DNA of 64,000 bases from Ensifer adhaerens (GCF_000697965.2 NZ_CP015882.1:372001-436000), one strand, 5' to 3'. Shown: positions 26,371 through 35,778, counted from the first letter of the stretch. Program-made: numbers and translations. Notes: generated from the letters alone by a model not told the origin.

Positions 26371-27467
26371 TCGGCGGCAACCTTTCTCGCTTGGCGTTCA
26401 GCAATGCCAGCTTTGACCAGCGGCACGACATCACGCCCATAGGTGACGGTATCTTCTGTCGGGTAGAAGCCACGAACGAGGAAGTTGGAAACGCCCGCGT
26501 CGTAATAGTCGAGGATGGCGTCGGCGACCTGTTCGGGTGTCCCGACAAGAGCTGTCGAATTTCCGCCGGCGCCACTCGCTTCTGCGACTTCGGTCCAGAG
26601 CCGCTTGTCCAGCACCTTGCCGCGGCTGGCGGCCTGCCGCAGGCGAACAGAACCGACGTTAGATGGCAGCTTCTCGCCGTTGCCGCCGGCCGAGCGCGCG
26701 ACCTGTGACTTGACCTTCTCGAGGATATCGGCCGCCTTTGCCCAGGCGGCGTCTTCGGTCTCAGCCACGACGGTGCGAAAGGCGAGGGTGAAGCGGATAT
26801 CGTCTGCCGCGCGACCATTGGCAATCGCCGCTGTGCGTACCTTGCCTATGGTTTCCCGTGCGCCGTCGAGCGGTTCGCCCCAGAGCGCATAAATATCGGC
26901 GTGCTTACCGGCAACGGCGATCGCCGCATCGGACGAACCGCCGAAGGAAATCGGGATACGGGGCTTCTGGAACGGCTTTACCTGGCTATAGGCGCCCTTG
27001 AACCTGTAGAAGCGCCCCTCGTGATCGAAGGGCTGATCGCTCTCCCAGACTTTCCTCAGCACCTGCAGATACTCGTCGGTGCGGGCATAGCGGGTGTCGT
27101 GATCCTCGAAGTCGCCGTCGCGAGCCTGGTCCGTGTCGGATCCGCCGGTGATGATATGCACCCACAAGCGGCCTTCGGAGAACTGATCGAGGGTGGCAAG
27201 CTGGCGCGCGCCGAGTGTCGGGGCCATCAGGCCGGGCCGGTGGGCAAGCAGCGCCCCGATCCGGTCGGTCTGGCTGAAGACATAGGCGGCGATCTGGTTG
27301 TTGTCGGGCCATTGCGCGAACTGGCCGATCAGCAGACGATCGATGCCGGCGGCCTCCGCGGCCTGCACGTGATTGCGAATATAGGTCTTGTCGATGACCG
27401 GACCGGAGGCCGGCACGATGTCGGACCCTTCCCTGTTGGACGTATGGCCGATGAATTCGGGACGCAT
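26367..27467 (-). CDS. SsuD-like LLM-class flavin monooxygenase with altered active site
   Basis: The 366-residue luciferase-like protein aligns with alkanesulfonate monooxygenase SsuD over its length (GGSSDAAIAVAGKHADIYAL, WGEPLD, TALVGTPEQVADAILDY). However, residues important in E. coli SsuD appear replaced: the Cys54 region reads IGQFAQWPD, Arg226 and His228 of IRLHV become Ala and Arg in LAFRTV, and the Arg297 loop reads EASGAGG. FMNH2-dependent oxygenation of an organosulfur compound is likely, but probably not of simple alkanesulfonates. It is the first gene of a two-gene operon with an AATCTA-type element 36 bases upstream of its start. Confidence 0.82.
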   Translation of the reverse strand: MRPEFIGHTSNREGSDIVPASGPVIDKTYIRNHVQAAEAAGIDRLLIGQFAQWPDNNQIAAYVFSQTDRIGALLAHRPGLMAPTLGARQLATLDQFSEGRLWVHIITGGSDTDQARDGDFEDHDTRYARTDEYLQVLRKVWESDQPFDHEGRFYRFKGAYSQVKPFQKPRIPISFGGSSDAAIAVAGKHADIYALWGEPLDGARETIGKVRTAAIANGRAADDIRFTLAFRTVVAETEDAAWAKAADILEKVKSQVARSAGGNGEKLPSNVGSVRLRQAASRGKVLDKRLWTEVAEASGAGGNSTALVGTPEQVADAILDYYDAGVSNFLVRGFYPTEDTVTYGRDVVPLVKAGIAERQARKVAAE

Positions 27468-27816
27468 GGAGAACTCCTTCAGAATGCTGGGCGCGCAGAT
27501 CGCAATAATCTATTTATCATATGTATTTTGTCGATTGCTTTTTGCCCGCCGATCTTGGGATGGATTGTCGTGCGATGGGCCCTTCGGGAACTTTTCCTCC
27601 ACCAAGGCGGCTTTTACAGACACTCATCCTGTCTGCGTGCACATCGCCGGTCCGGCAAAGGCTTCGGCGTGAGTAGCTTTTTTCAGAAAAGCCCTGGACT
27701 TTAGAATTACACTATCTCGATAAATATAGTAGATTTTATAAAGTCTGGCTAACACCCTGACAGGGGTGCTGGAGAAATCGGCGTTGCCTGTGCTTCGCCT
27801 GCTAGGGGATACTCAG
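27468..27816. promoter_or_regulatory. Divergent control region with two AATCTA-type elements
   Basis: This AT-rich region lies between the SsuD-like gene (leftward) and the binding protein gene (rightward). CAATAATCTATTTATCATAT (27503-27522) lies 36 bases from the left start. At 27720-27739 the plus strand reads ATAAAT-N8-TTTTAT; its complement begins ATAAAATCTA and matches the element before 38242 at 15 of 20 positions. These are candidate operators of one regulator. Confidence 0.5.
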
Positions 27817-29448
27817 ATGACAGCAAGACACAACGGGACTTTCAAGCCGACGCGGCGCGCGTTCCTCCTTTCCTCCGTTGCGCTGGCGAGCGCGATTGCC
27901 GTTCCAATGCTGCCGGTGCCCTCGCTCGCGGCAGACGAGCCGCCGCGCGGCGGCAGCGTATCGATCAACATCGGCACCGAACCGCCAGTTCTTGTCCTTA
28001 TCGCCCATAGCGCCGGCGCTGCCTACTACATCAGCGGCAAGGCGACCGAGAGCCTGCTCACCTATGACAAGGACTTCAATCCTCAGCCGCTGCTCGCCAC
28101 CGAGTGGACGGTCAGCGAAGATGGCCTGCGCTACTGGTTCAAGCTGCGCCAGGGTGTCCGTTGGCACGACGGCAAGGATTTCACGGCCGAAGACGTCGCC
28201 TTTTCGATCCTGGCGCTTAAGGAAAACCACCCACGTGGTCGGGCGACCTTTGCCCATGTGAAGGAGGCCAATATTCTCAATTCGCATGAGGTCGAATTGA
28301 TCCTTGCCAAGCCGGCTCCTTACCTTTTGACCGCCTTTGCAAGCTTCGAGGCGCCAATCGTCCCGAAGCACCTCTATGAAGGCACAAAGATTGCGGAAAA
28401 CCCGCACAACGTCGCGCCTGTCGGCACCGGCCCCTACAAGTTCGTCGAATGGGTGCGCGGAAGCCATGCGCTTTTCGTGCGCAACGAGGACTATTGGGGT
28501 TCGCCCAAGCCCTACCTTGATCAGATCATCTTCCGCTTCATCATCGATCCGGCGGCAGCCGTCGCTGCGATCGAGACCGGCGAGGTGCAGGTCTCGACCG
28601 CCAACCTGCCGCTCACCGACATCGACCGGCTGAAGGCCAACCCGAACCTCGTCGTCGATACCGATCCGGCGCCCTATTCGCCGAGCATCGCCCGCGCCGA
28701 GTTCAATCTCGAAAACAAGTATCTTGCCGACATCAAGGTGCGCCATGCGATCGCGCACGCGGTCGACAAGGACTTTATCGTCAATACCGTCTACCTCGGC
28801 TATGCAACGCGGCTCGACGGGCCTGTCAGCCCGGATCTCGCGAAGTTCTACACTCCGGACCTTCCCAAATACGAGTTCGACCCGGCCAAGGCCGAAAAGC
28901 TCCTCGACGAGGCAGGTTATGCGCGGGGCGCCGACGGTTTCCGCTTCAAGCTGTTCATCGATCCGACCCAGCCTTCCGGTCCTCCCAAGCAGACCGCGGA
29001 ATACATCGCCCAGGCCCTTGCCAAAGTGGGCATCAAGGTAGAGCTGCGAACCCAGGACTTTGCGACTTTCGTCAAGCGCGTCTTCACCGATCGCGACTTC
29101 GATATCGCCATTGAAGGCATGAGTAACCTCTACGACCCGACCGTCGGTGTTCAGCGGCTCTACTGGTCGAAGAACTTCAAGCCGGGCGTGCCCTTCACCA
29201 ACGGGTCCAAGTATTCGAACCCGGACGTCGATCGACTGCTCGAAACGGCCGCCGTCGAGATCGATCCGAAGAAGCGCCTGCAGCTCTTCAACGAGTTCCA
29301 GAAACTGGTGGTTCAGGATCTGCCGACGCTCGACATCGTCACCCCGGCTGTCATCACCGTCTACGACAAGCGGGTAAAGAACCTGAAGCTCGGCGTCGAG
29401 CATCTCTGGAGCAATGGGGCAGGCATCTATCTCGACGGGCAATCGTAA
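27817..29448 (+). CDS. Peptide/nickel-type ABC transporter substrate-binding protein, Tat-exported
   Basis: A start at ATG 27817, after AGGGGA, gives 543 residues. The N-terminus has a twin-arginine signal (PTRRAFLLSS) followed by a hydrophobic stretch and LAADEPPRGG. The mature part is an SBP_bac_5 protein (ESLLTYDKDFNPQPLLATEW; FKLRQGVRWHDGKDFTAEDV). The Tat signal suggests folding before export. It lies downstream of, and is transcribed in parallel with, the Dpp-type permease/ATPase operon that lacks a binding protein, so it is the probable partner. In this setting the ligand is probably an organosulfur compound rather than a peptide. Confidence 0.88.
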   Translation: MTARHNGTFKPTRRAFLLSSVALASAIAVPMLPVPSLAADEPPRGGSVSINIGTEPPVLVLIAHSAGAAYYISGKATESLLTYDKDFNPQPLLATEWTVSEDGLRYWFKLRQGVRWHDGKDFTAEDVAFSILALKENHPRGRATFAHVKEANILNSHEVELILAKPAPYLLTAFASFEAPIVPKHLYEGTKIAENPHNVAPVGTGPYKFVEWVRGSHALFVRNEDYWGSPKPYLDQIIFRFIIDPAAAVAAIETGEVQVSTANLPLTDIDRLKANPNLVVDTDPAPYSPSIARAEFNLENKYLADIKVRHAIAHAVDKDFIVNTVYLGYATRLDGPVSPDLAKFYTPDLPKYEFDPAKAEKLLDEAGYARGADGFRFKLFIDPTQPSGPPKQTAEYIAQALAKVGIKVELRTQDFATFVKRVFTDRDFDIAIEGMSNLYDPTVGVQRLYWSKNFKPGVPFTNGSKYSNPDVDRLLETAAVEIDPKKRLQLFNEFQKLVVQDLPTLDIVTPAVITVYDKRVKNLKLGVEHLWSNGAGIYLDGQS

Positions 29449-29539
29449 ATGATCTCGACGACGTAGTCGTCGAAGGCGCGAGTGTAGCCGGAGCGGACCC
29501 TGGCTGCACTCTCTTTTTCTTCAGTGTCGGAGTTGACGT

Positions 29540-30763
29540 GTGACGATAACCAAGGTGCTGACTGTTTCCCGCCCAACACGCGCGCAGCTTCTCGCGCGCA
29601 TTCCCGGCTTCGTGGCCGAAGTCGCCAAGGGCGCGTCCGAACGAGACCTGCAGCGTCAACTTCCCTTCGAAGCCTTCAAGCTTTTCCGCGAGCTGGAACT
29701 TGGAACCCTGCGCATCCCGGCGGCGCTCGGCGGGCCGGGCGGTTCTGTTGCAGATTACATCGAGATGATCGCGGCGATCGGTGCTGCCGATTCCAACGTC
29801 GCCCACGCGCTCCGGTCCCATTTCAACTATGTCGAAAACGTTATCCTCAGCGAGCCTCGTGAGCGGGATGCCGGTGCGGTCGAGCTTATTCTGAGCGGCA
29901 AGCTTTTTGGCGGCGCCCATACAGAGCAAGGCACGGCTCGCCCCGGCCAGGTGACGACGACGATCGCCAGAAAGGGCGACACCTACAGGCTCAACGGCCG
30001 CAAATGGTATGCCACGGGAACAGCCTTTGCCGACTTCGCTTCGTTCAGCGCGCTGGACGAGGAGGGGCAGGCCGTTGGTGTTCTCCTGCCGGTCGACCGG
30101 CAGGGCATTACCATTCTTGACGATTGGGATGGCATGGGGCAGCGCCTGACCGCCAGCGGCGGCGTCATCCTCGACAATGTCGAGGTGTTTCCGCACGAAT
30201 TGGCCCGGCGCGCCCTCGACAATCTCGTCGGTCGCCACTGCTCGACGCTGCGCCAGTTGCATCTGGCGGCAAGTGCTGCCGGCGCGGTGCGCAACGTCCT
30301 TTCGGACGGCCTTGCCTATGTTCGCAGCCAAGCGCGATCTGCCGCCCACAGCAGCGCCGAAACGGCCAATCAGGATCCGTTCGTGCAGCAGGTGATCGGC
30401 GAAATCGCCGCCAATTCCTTCGCGATCGACACGGCGGTTGCCGCCGCCGCGGTTGCGCTCGACCGGACGGTTGCCGCCTTGGGCAGTAGCAACGATGCCG
30501 AGATCGAGGACGCCTTGATCGAGAGCGCGCTGACGACAGCGCGAGCGCAGCTTGTTCTTGGCCAGCTCGGATTGCGAAGCGCTGAGCGCATGTTCGAGCT
30601 CGGCGGTGGCTCGGCGACTTCGCGCGGCAACAACTTCGATCGGCACTGGCGCAACATCCGCACCGTTCTCAACCACAACCCGCTCCTGCATAAGTCGCGT
30701 GTGCTGGGCGACTACCTGCTGAACGGCACGACCACGCATCTGAGGGAAGGAAGGGTGTTTTGA
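29540..30763 (+). CDS. SfnB/DszC-type acyl-CoA-dehydrogenase-fold monooxygenase
   Basis: The 407-residue protein starts at GTG 29540. It has the marks of the SfnB/DszC sulfur-acquisition branch: GGAHTEQGTARPG, RLNGRKWYATGTAFADF, LDDWDGMGQRLTASGG and the C-terminal FDRHWRNIRTVLNHNPLLHK. Members such as DszC oxidise sulfides to sulfones with FMNH2, and SfnB is induced by sulfur limitation in Pseudomonas. It follows the binding protein by 91 bases in the same direction. It would be the entry oxygenase for the compound imported by the neighbouring system. Only about a third of its length resembles the other acyl-CoA-dehydrogenase-like protein closely (17761-18993). Confidence 0.85.
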   Translation: MTITKVLTVSRPTRAQLLARIPGFVAEVAKGASERDLQRQLPFEAFKLFRELELGTLRIPAALGGPGGSVADYIEMIAAIGAADSNVAHALRSHFNYVENVILSEPRERDAGAVELILSGKLFGGAHTEQGTARPGQVTTTIARKGDTYRLNGRKWYATGTAFADFASFSALDEEGQAVGVLLPVDRQGITILDDWDGMGQRLTASGGVILDNVEVFPHELARRALDNLVGRHCSTLRQLHLAASAAGAVRNVLSDGLAYVRSQARSAAHSSAETANQDPFVQQVIGEIAANSFAIDTAVAAAAVALDRTVAALGSSNDAEIEDALIESALTTARAQLVLGQLGLRSAERMFELGGGSATSRGNNFDRHWRNIRTVLNHNPLLHKSRVLGDYLLNGTTTHLREGRVF

Positions 30764-30929
30764 CTGCACACACCTGTCTGGCAGCGCCTGCGGTCTGGTC
30801 GGCTTGCTGACGGTCGCTTCGGCGCTCAACTGAGCCGATGGTTGGAAGCTCTATCGTCGCAAACTCCCAGGCGTGAGGAGAAAAAACTACGCGCGGCGGT
30901 AAGCTTGGAAAGGGCGCTCTAGAATGAAG

Positions 30930-30949
30930 GTGAAATCTATCGATTATAT
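30930..30949. promoter_or_regulatory. AAATCTA-type element upstream of ssuA-like gene
   Basis: GTGAAATCTATCGATTATAT, 37 bases before the start at 30987. It matches the element at 38186-38205 at most positions, including the core AAATCTAT. Confidence 0.45.
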
Positions 30950-30986
30950 GTGCTAATATACACCTTTCGCACAGGAGAACGTCATT

Positions 30987-31937
30987 ATGATTTCCAGACG
31001 CCTTTTCTCGATAGCGCTTGCGGCCCTGTTTACGGTGCCGCTTCTTGAGCTCGCTCCCGCAGCAGCCTCCGACAAAGTGATCCGCATTGGCTACCAGAAA
31101 TACGGCACGCTTGTGCTGCTCAAGGGAAAGGGTCTTCTGGAGAAGAAGCTGGAGAAGATCGGCTACACGGTCACATGGGCAGAATTCCCGGCGGGCCCGC
31201 AACTTCTCGAAGCCTTGAATGTCGGCGCAGTCGATTTCGGTACGACGGGAGAAACGCCGCCGATCTTCGCGCAGGCGGCCGGCGCGCCGCTGGTCTATAT
31301 CGCCCATGAACCGCCGGCGCCGCGCGGCGAGGCGATCCTCGTGCCGAAGGGTAGCCCCATCCAGAAGGTTTCGGATCTCAAGGGTAAGACCGTCGCCCTT
31401 AACAAGGGTTCGAACGTGCACTTCCTCCTGGTGAAGGCGCTGGAGGAGGCTGGTCTCAACTATAGCGACATCAAGACCTCCTTCCTTCCGCCCGCCGACG
31501 CCCGCGCTGCCTTTGAACAGGGCGCCGTCGATGCCTGGGTGATCTGGGACCCGTTCCAGGCTGCAGCCGAGCTCGCGATCGAGGCACGCGAACTTCGAAA
31601 CGGCGAAGGGATCGTACCCAACCACCAGTTCTACCTGGGCGCAAAGCCATTCGTGGACGGCCATCCCGAGGCCGTCGATACGGTGATCGAGGCCGTTGCA
31701 GAGATCGACGAATGGGCGAAGGCCAATCCGGCCGCCGCGGCCGCCGAACTTTCGCCTTCCGTTGGCATTCCCGCGGACGTGCTGGCCGTCGCGCTGCAGC
31801 GACAATCGTACGGCGTGAAGGCTCTCGATGAGGGCATCGTCAAACAGCAACAGACGATCGCCGATACCTTCTTCGAACTCGGCCTGATCCCGAACAAGAT
31901 CTCGATCGCGGACGTCGTGCGCAAAGGCGGTGCCTGA
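30987..31937 (+). CDS. ssuA: Aliphatic sulfonate ABC transporter substrate-binding protein (SsuA-like)
   Basis: The 316-residue protein has a Sec signal peptide (MISRRLFSIALAALFTVPLL, cleavage after AAA). The mature part opens VIRIGYQKYGTLVLLKGKG, the classic SsuA start, and contains EFPAGPQLLEALNVGAVDFG and FEQGAVDAWVIWDPFQAA. Preceded by AGGAG and by an AAATCTA-type element. It begins a rightward operon with permease, ATPase, DUF971, flavoprotein, ferredoxin and HEAT-repeat genes. Its start overlaps nothing; its stop overlaps the permease start by one base. Confidence 0.9.
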   Translation: MISRRLFSIALAALFTVPLLELAPAAASDKVIRIGYQKYGTLVLLKGKGLLEKKLEKIGYTVTWAEFPAGPQLLEALNVGAVDFGTTGETPPIFAQAAGAPLVYIAHEPPAPRGEAILVPKGSPIQKVSDLKGKTVALNKGSNVHFLLVKALEEAGLNYSDIKTSFLPPADARAAFEQGAVDAWVIWDPFQAAAELAIEARELRNGEGIVPNHQFYLGAKPFVDGHPEAVDTVIEAVAEIDEWAKANPAAAAAELSPSVGIPADVLAVALQRQSYGVKALDEGIVKQQQTIADTFFELGLIPNKISIADVVRKGGA

Positions 31938-32773
31938 TGGTGGACGTGTCGGTAGCCGGTATTGCTACCGGCGAAGCCCGCAGGCCCAATCTGAAGAACC
32001 TGTGGAGCGGGCTCGCTCCATGGGCTCTTCCGCTTGCGCTTCTCGTCGTTTGGGAAATTGCGGCGCGCACGGGTCTCGTCACCGCCCGCCTCATGCCGGC
32101 GCCGACGACGATTGCTGCGGCCTTCTGGCGGTCGTTGCTTGATGGCTCGCTTCTTTTCCATACGCTCGCCTCCACCCGTCGGGCCTTCATAGGCCTTGCG
32201 ATCGGCGGTGGGCTCGGCTTCGTCGCCGGCGTCGTTACCGGTCTGTGGAAACCGGCCGAAACCCTCCTCGACAGCACCGTCCAGATGGTGCGCAACATCC
32301 CGCATCTTGCCTTGATCCCGCTCGTGATCCTCTGGTTCGGTATCGATGAAACCGCCAAGATCTTTCTGGTTTCGATCGGCGTCTTTTTCCCGATCTACAT
32401 CAACACCTTCTATGGCGTGCGAACCATCGACCCTCAGATCGTTGAAATGGCGTCCGTCTACGGGCTCGACCGCAGGGCGCTGATCCGCCGCATCATTCTT
32501 CCCGGCGCGCTGCCCTCCATCCTGGTCGGCCTGCGCTATGCTCTCGGTTTCATGTGGCTGACGCTGATCGTCGCTGAAACGATTTCATCGACGAACGGCA
32601 TTGGATACATGACGATGAACGCGCGGGAGTTCCTGCAGACGGACGTCGTCCTGCTCGGCATTATCGTCTATGCGCTTCTCGGAAAATTCGCTGATGTTGT
32701 GACCCGTTCGATTGAGAAGCGCGTTCTCGTATGGCATCCGGCCTATCAGTTGAAGCAGGGGGGCCGACAATGA
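31937..32773 (+). CDS. ssuC: Sulfonate-type ABC transporter permease (SsuC-like)
   Basis: The 278-residue protein has six hydrophobic segments and the conserved loop VYGLDRRALIRRIILPGALP followed by SILVGLRYALGFMWLTLIVA, typical of SsuC/TauC. The ATG overlaps the preceding TGA by one base, and its own stop overlaps the ATPase start by four bases. It imports sulfonates together with the neighbouring binding protein and ATPase. Confidence 0.9.
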   Translation: MVDVSVAGIATGEARRPNLKNLWSGLAPWALPLALLVVWEIAARTGLVTARLMPAPTTIAAAFWRSLLDGSLLFHTLASTRRAFIGLAIGGGLGFVAGVVTGLWKPAETLLDSTVQMVRNIPHLALIPLVILWFGIDETAKIFLVSIGVFFPIYINTFYGVRTIDPQIVEMASVYGLDRRALIRRIILPGALPSILVGLRYALGFMWLTLIVAETISSTNGIGYMTMNAREFLQTDVVLLGIIVYALLGKFADVVTRSIEKRVLVWHPAYQLKQGGRQ

Positions 32774-33513
32774 GTGCCCTGCAGGCCCATGTGAGGGAAA
32801 GCGACGGCGGTCTCCCGATTTCGCTGTCGCGGGTCGAAAAGTCTTTCGGCCAGCTCAACGTCCTCGACAGTTTCAACCTGGAAGTTCCCGCGGGCCAGTT
32901 TCTTGCCGTCGTCGGAAGGTCGGGTGGCGGCAAATCAACCTTGTTGCGGCTGATCGCCGGTCTTGATGCGGCAACAGCGGGCCGCGTCAGTATCGCCGGA
33001 CAAAAGGTTGACCGCACCCTTGCGTCCGTGCGCCTGCTTTTCCAGGAGGCGCGCCTTGTTCCCTGGCAGCGGGTCATCGAGAACGTCGGCATCGCCCGCG
33101 GCCAGAACTGGCAAGAAACTGCCCGTCGAGCGCTCGCGGACGTGGGGTTGGGGGGACGTGAAAACGATTGGCCGAGTGTACTTTCCGGCGGCCAGCGTCA
33201 GCGCGTGGCTCTCGCCCGCGCCCTCGTCAGTGCGCCGCAGATCCTGTTGCTCGACGAACCTTTCGGCGCGCTCGATGCGCTGACGCGCATTGAAATGCAT
33301 CGCCTGCTCGAGGGGATCTGGACGGGTCGAGGTTTTACCACCGTGCTGATCACCCACGACGTCGCGGAGGCGGTGGCGCTTGCCGACCGTGTGGTGGTGC
33401 TGCGGGAAGGGGCAATCGCGCTCGATATCGACATCGATCTCGAGCGTCCGCGGCGGGAGCTGGCTGACCCCCGTGCGGTCGATTTGCAGCGTCAGATACT
33501 TGAGGCCGTGTAG
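32770..33513 (+). CDS. ssuB: Sulfonate-type ABC transporter ATP-binding protein (SsuB-like)
   Basis: A start at ATG 32770 gives 247 residues. Walker A (GRSGGGKSTLLRLIAG), Q-loop (LFQEARLVPWQRVIENVG), signature (LSGGQRQRVALARAL) and Walker B (LLLDEPFGALD) are intact; the EARLxPW block is typical of SsuB. About 220 bases of non-coding sequence with a small dyad (33708-33720, ATGGT-CGA-ACCAT) separate it from the next gene, so a second promoter there is possible. Confidence 0.9.
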   Translation: MSALQAHVRESDGGLPISLSRVEKSFGQLNVLDSFNLEVPAGQFLAVVGRSGGGKSTLLRLIAGLDAATAGRVSIAGQKVDRTLASVRLLFQEARLVPWQRVIENVGIARGQNWQETARRALADVGLGGRENDWPSVLSGGQRQRVALARALVSAPQILLLDEPFGALDALTRIEMHRLLEGIWTGRGFTTVLITHDVAEAVALADRVVVLREGAIALDIDIDLERPRRELADPRAVDLQRQILEAV

Positions 33514-33732
33514 CGTTCGATTTGACTGCCGGCGAGAGCGTTGGGGTTTGCGGCCACGATCGTGGGCGCCGGGTGCGGACGTGCGCTTCGTCGCCCGGCC
33601 TTACGGGCGTTGGCGCGCGTTCGTGGGGACCTCGTTCGGCTGCGACAGGGTCCCTATCGAAATGCCAAGGCAATTTATTGCGTGTGCGGGGCCCCCACCT
33701 TCCTAAAATGGTCGAACCATCAAGGAGCGCCC

Positions 33733-34020
33733 ATGATCGCTATCAGTCTCAAGGTCAATGCTGCACGCAGCAGTCTCGCTGTCACGTGGGACGATGGGGC
33801 GGTTTCTCATATCCCGGCGACCGTGCTGCGGGCGCGCAGCCGCGCTGCCAGCCAGGTGCGCGCGGATATCGAAGGGCGCGCTGGTTCCTATGATGCCGTC
33901 ACCCTCAGCGGTGCAGAGCCAATCGGCACCTACGCGATCCGGCTGGTTTTTTCCGATGGCCATGATCGCGGCATCTACCCCTGGCCCTACCTGCGCGCGA
34001 TCGCCGACTCTACGTTTTGA
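33733..34020 (+). CDS. DUF971 domain protein
   Basis: The 95-residue protein is a stand-alone DUF971 (GBBH-like beta) domain: LAVTWDDGAVSHIPATVLRA and a C-terminal FSDGHDRGIYPWPYLRAIAD. The HxxGIYxWxYLR motif is diagnostic. The same domain is fused to Mrp/HCF101-type Fe-S cluster carriers and to gamma-butyrobetaine hydroxylase, where it helps metal or cluster handling. Lying just before a flavoprotein and a 2[4Fe-4S] ferredoxin, it may help mature or dock these iron-sulfur proteins. That is inference. Confidence 0.85.
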   Translation: MIAISLKVNAARSSLAVTWDDGAVSHIPATVLRARSRAASQVRADIEGRAGSYDAVTLSGAEPIGTYAIRLVFSDGHDRGIYPWPYLRAIADSTF

Positions 34021-34029
34021 GGAAGAAGC

Positions 34030-35766
34030 ATGGACGATTTTATTGATGGCCTGTCGGAAGTTGCCTGCGATGTCCTGGTGATCGGCGGCGGAACCGCCGG
34101 TCCGATGGCGGCCTTGAAGGCGAAGCAGAAGAACCCTGCGCTGAACGTCGTGTTGCTGGAAAAAGCCAACGTGAAACGATCCGGCGCAATCTCGATGGGC
34201 ATGGACGGGCTGAACAACGCCGTCGTGCCGGGCTATGCGACACCGGAGCAGTACACGAAGGAAATCACGATCGCCAACGATGGCATCGTCGATCAGGCGC
34301 CGGTCTTCAACTACGCATCACGCTGCTACGACATCATCCAGGAACTGGATCGCTTCGGCATCCGCTTCCAGAGGAATGCCAACGGCGACTACGACCTGAA
34401 GAAGGTCCATCACCTCGGCACTTATGTGTTGCCGATGCCGAATGGCGAAACGGTCAAGAAGGCGCTCTATCGCCAGCTGAAACGCGAGCGCATCCTGATT
34501 TCCAACCGCTTCATGGCCACCCGGTTGCTGACGGCGAAGGATGGTCGCATCGCCGGTGCCGTCGCCGTCAACACCCGCACGGCGGAATTTCTCGTGCTTC
34601 GGGCCAAGGCGGTGATCCTGTGCATGGGAGCGGCCGGTAGGCTCGGCCTGCCGCATTCGGGCTATCTGTTCGGCACCTACGAGAATCCCACGAACTCCGG
34701 GGATGGCTATGCCATGGCCTATCATGCCGGGGCGGCGCTCGCGAACCTCGAATGCTACCAGATCAATCCGCTGATCAAGGACTATAACGGTCCCGCCTGC
34801 GCTTACGTCGCCGGTCCGTTCGGCGCCTACACCGCCAACAGCGAGGGCAAGCGGTTCATCGAAAGCGATTACTGGTCCGGACAGATGATGCAGGAGTTTT
34901 ACAATGAGCTGCAATCGGGAAAAGGCCCTGTCTTCCTGAAGCTCAACCATCTCCATCCCGACACGGTCGGTGAGATCGAAGACATCCTGCATCGGGTCGA
35001 GCGCCCCTCCCGTGGGCGGTTTCATGCGGCGCGGGGCACCGACTATCGCGACAAGATGATCGAGATGCACATTTCCGAGATCGGTTTCTGCTCCGGCCAC
35101 AGCGCATCAGGCGTCTTCGTCGACGAATATGCGCGCACGACCGTGCCTGGCCTTTATGCTGCCGGTGACATGGCAAGCGTGCCGCACAACTACATGCTCG
35201 GAGCCTTCACAAACGGGGCGGTGGCTGGAGAGCATGCGGCAGAGGTGGCATTGGAAACCGACCTTCCGGACTACGATCCCGACTTCGTGCGGCTCGAGCG
35301 CGAGCGCGTTCTGGCGCCGACGCGTCGTGACGACGGAATTCCCCCCAACCAGCTCGAATACAAGGTGCGGCGCCTCGTCAACGACTACCTGCAGCCGCCC
35401 AAGGTGACGGCTCGGATGCAGATCGGCCAGCAACGATTGGCCGAGGCCAGGGACGACCTTGAGACAACCCTCGTCGCGCGCAACGCGCATGAGCTGATGC
35501 GGTCATTGGAGGTGTCGTCCATCCTCGATTGCGCGGACATGGCCGCCCATGCATCGCTCTATCGGACCGAAAGCCGCTGGGGCCTTTATCACAACCGGAT
35601 CGATTATCCCGAAAAGGACGACGAGAACTGGTTCTGCCACACGCTGCTTCGCAAGATGAATGGCCGCATGAGCTCCGAGAAGCGCGCCATTGAGCCCTAC
35701 ATCGTTCCTATCGAGACCGAAGAGCGAACGGCCTACGAGCGTCTGCGCGTTTCCAACCAAGCCTGA
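34030..35766 (+). CDS. Fumarate-reductase/AprA-like FAD oxidoreductase, large subunit
   Basis: The 578-residue soluble flavoprotein has an N-terminal FAD motif (VLVIGGGTAGPMAALKAK), the mid FAD contact ILCMGAAGRLGLPHSG, the cofactor block VPGLYAAGDMASVPHNYMLG and a C-terminal helical part with TESRWGLYHNRIDYP and DDENWFCH. The last two motifs resemble the alpha subunit of adenylylsulfate reductase (AprA) more than SdhA or NadB. The next gene encodes an AprB-like ferredoxin, so the pair mimics AprBA without a dissimilatory sulfate operon. Being coupled to a sulfonate transporter, it probably carries out a redox step on an organosulfur compound. True APS reductase activity is unlikely without SAT genes. 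Confidence 0.82.
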   Translation: MDDFIDGLSEVACDVLVIGGGTAGPMAALKAKQKNPALNVVLLEKANVKRSGAISMGMDGLNNAVVPGYATPEQYTKEITIANDGIVDQAPVFNYASRCYDIIQELDRFGIRFQRNANGDYDLKKVHHLGTYVLPMPNGETVKKALYRQLKRERILISNRFMATRLLTAKDGRIAGAVAVNTRTAEFLVLRAKAVILCMGAAGRLGLPHSGYLFGTYENPTNSGDGYAMAYHAGAALANLECYQINPLIKDYNGPACAYVAGPFGAYTANSEGKRFIESDYWSGQMMQEFYNELQSGKGPVFLKLNHLHPDTVGEIEDILHRVERPSRGRFHAARGTDYRDKMIEMHISEIGFCSGHSASGVFVDEYARTTVPGLYAAGDMASVPHNYMLGAFTNGAVAGEHAAEVALETDLPDYDPDFVRLERERVLAPTRRDDGIPPNQLEYKVRRLVNDYLQPPKVTARMQIGQQRLAEARDDLETTLVARNAHELMRSLEVSSILDCADMAAHASLYRTESRWGLYHNRIDYPEKDDENWFCHTLLRKMNGRMSSEKRAIEPYIVPIETEERTAYERLRVSNQA

Positions 35767-35778
35767 TCGAGGAGAGCC

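Noticed and set aside
27802..29442. 546-codon minus-strand frame
   Set aside because: Complete mirror of the Tat-exported binding protein gene; no recognisable domain.
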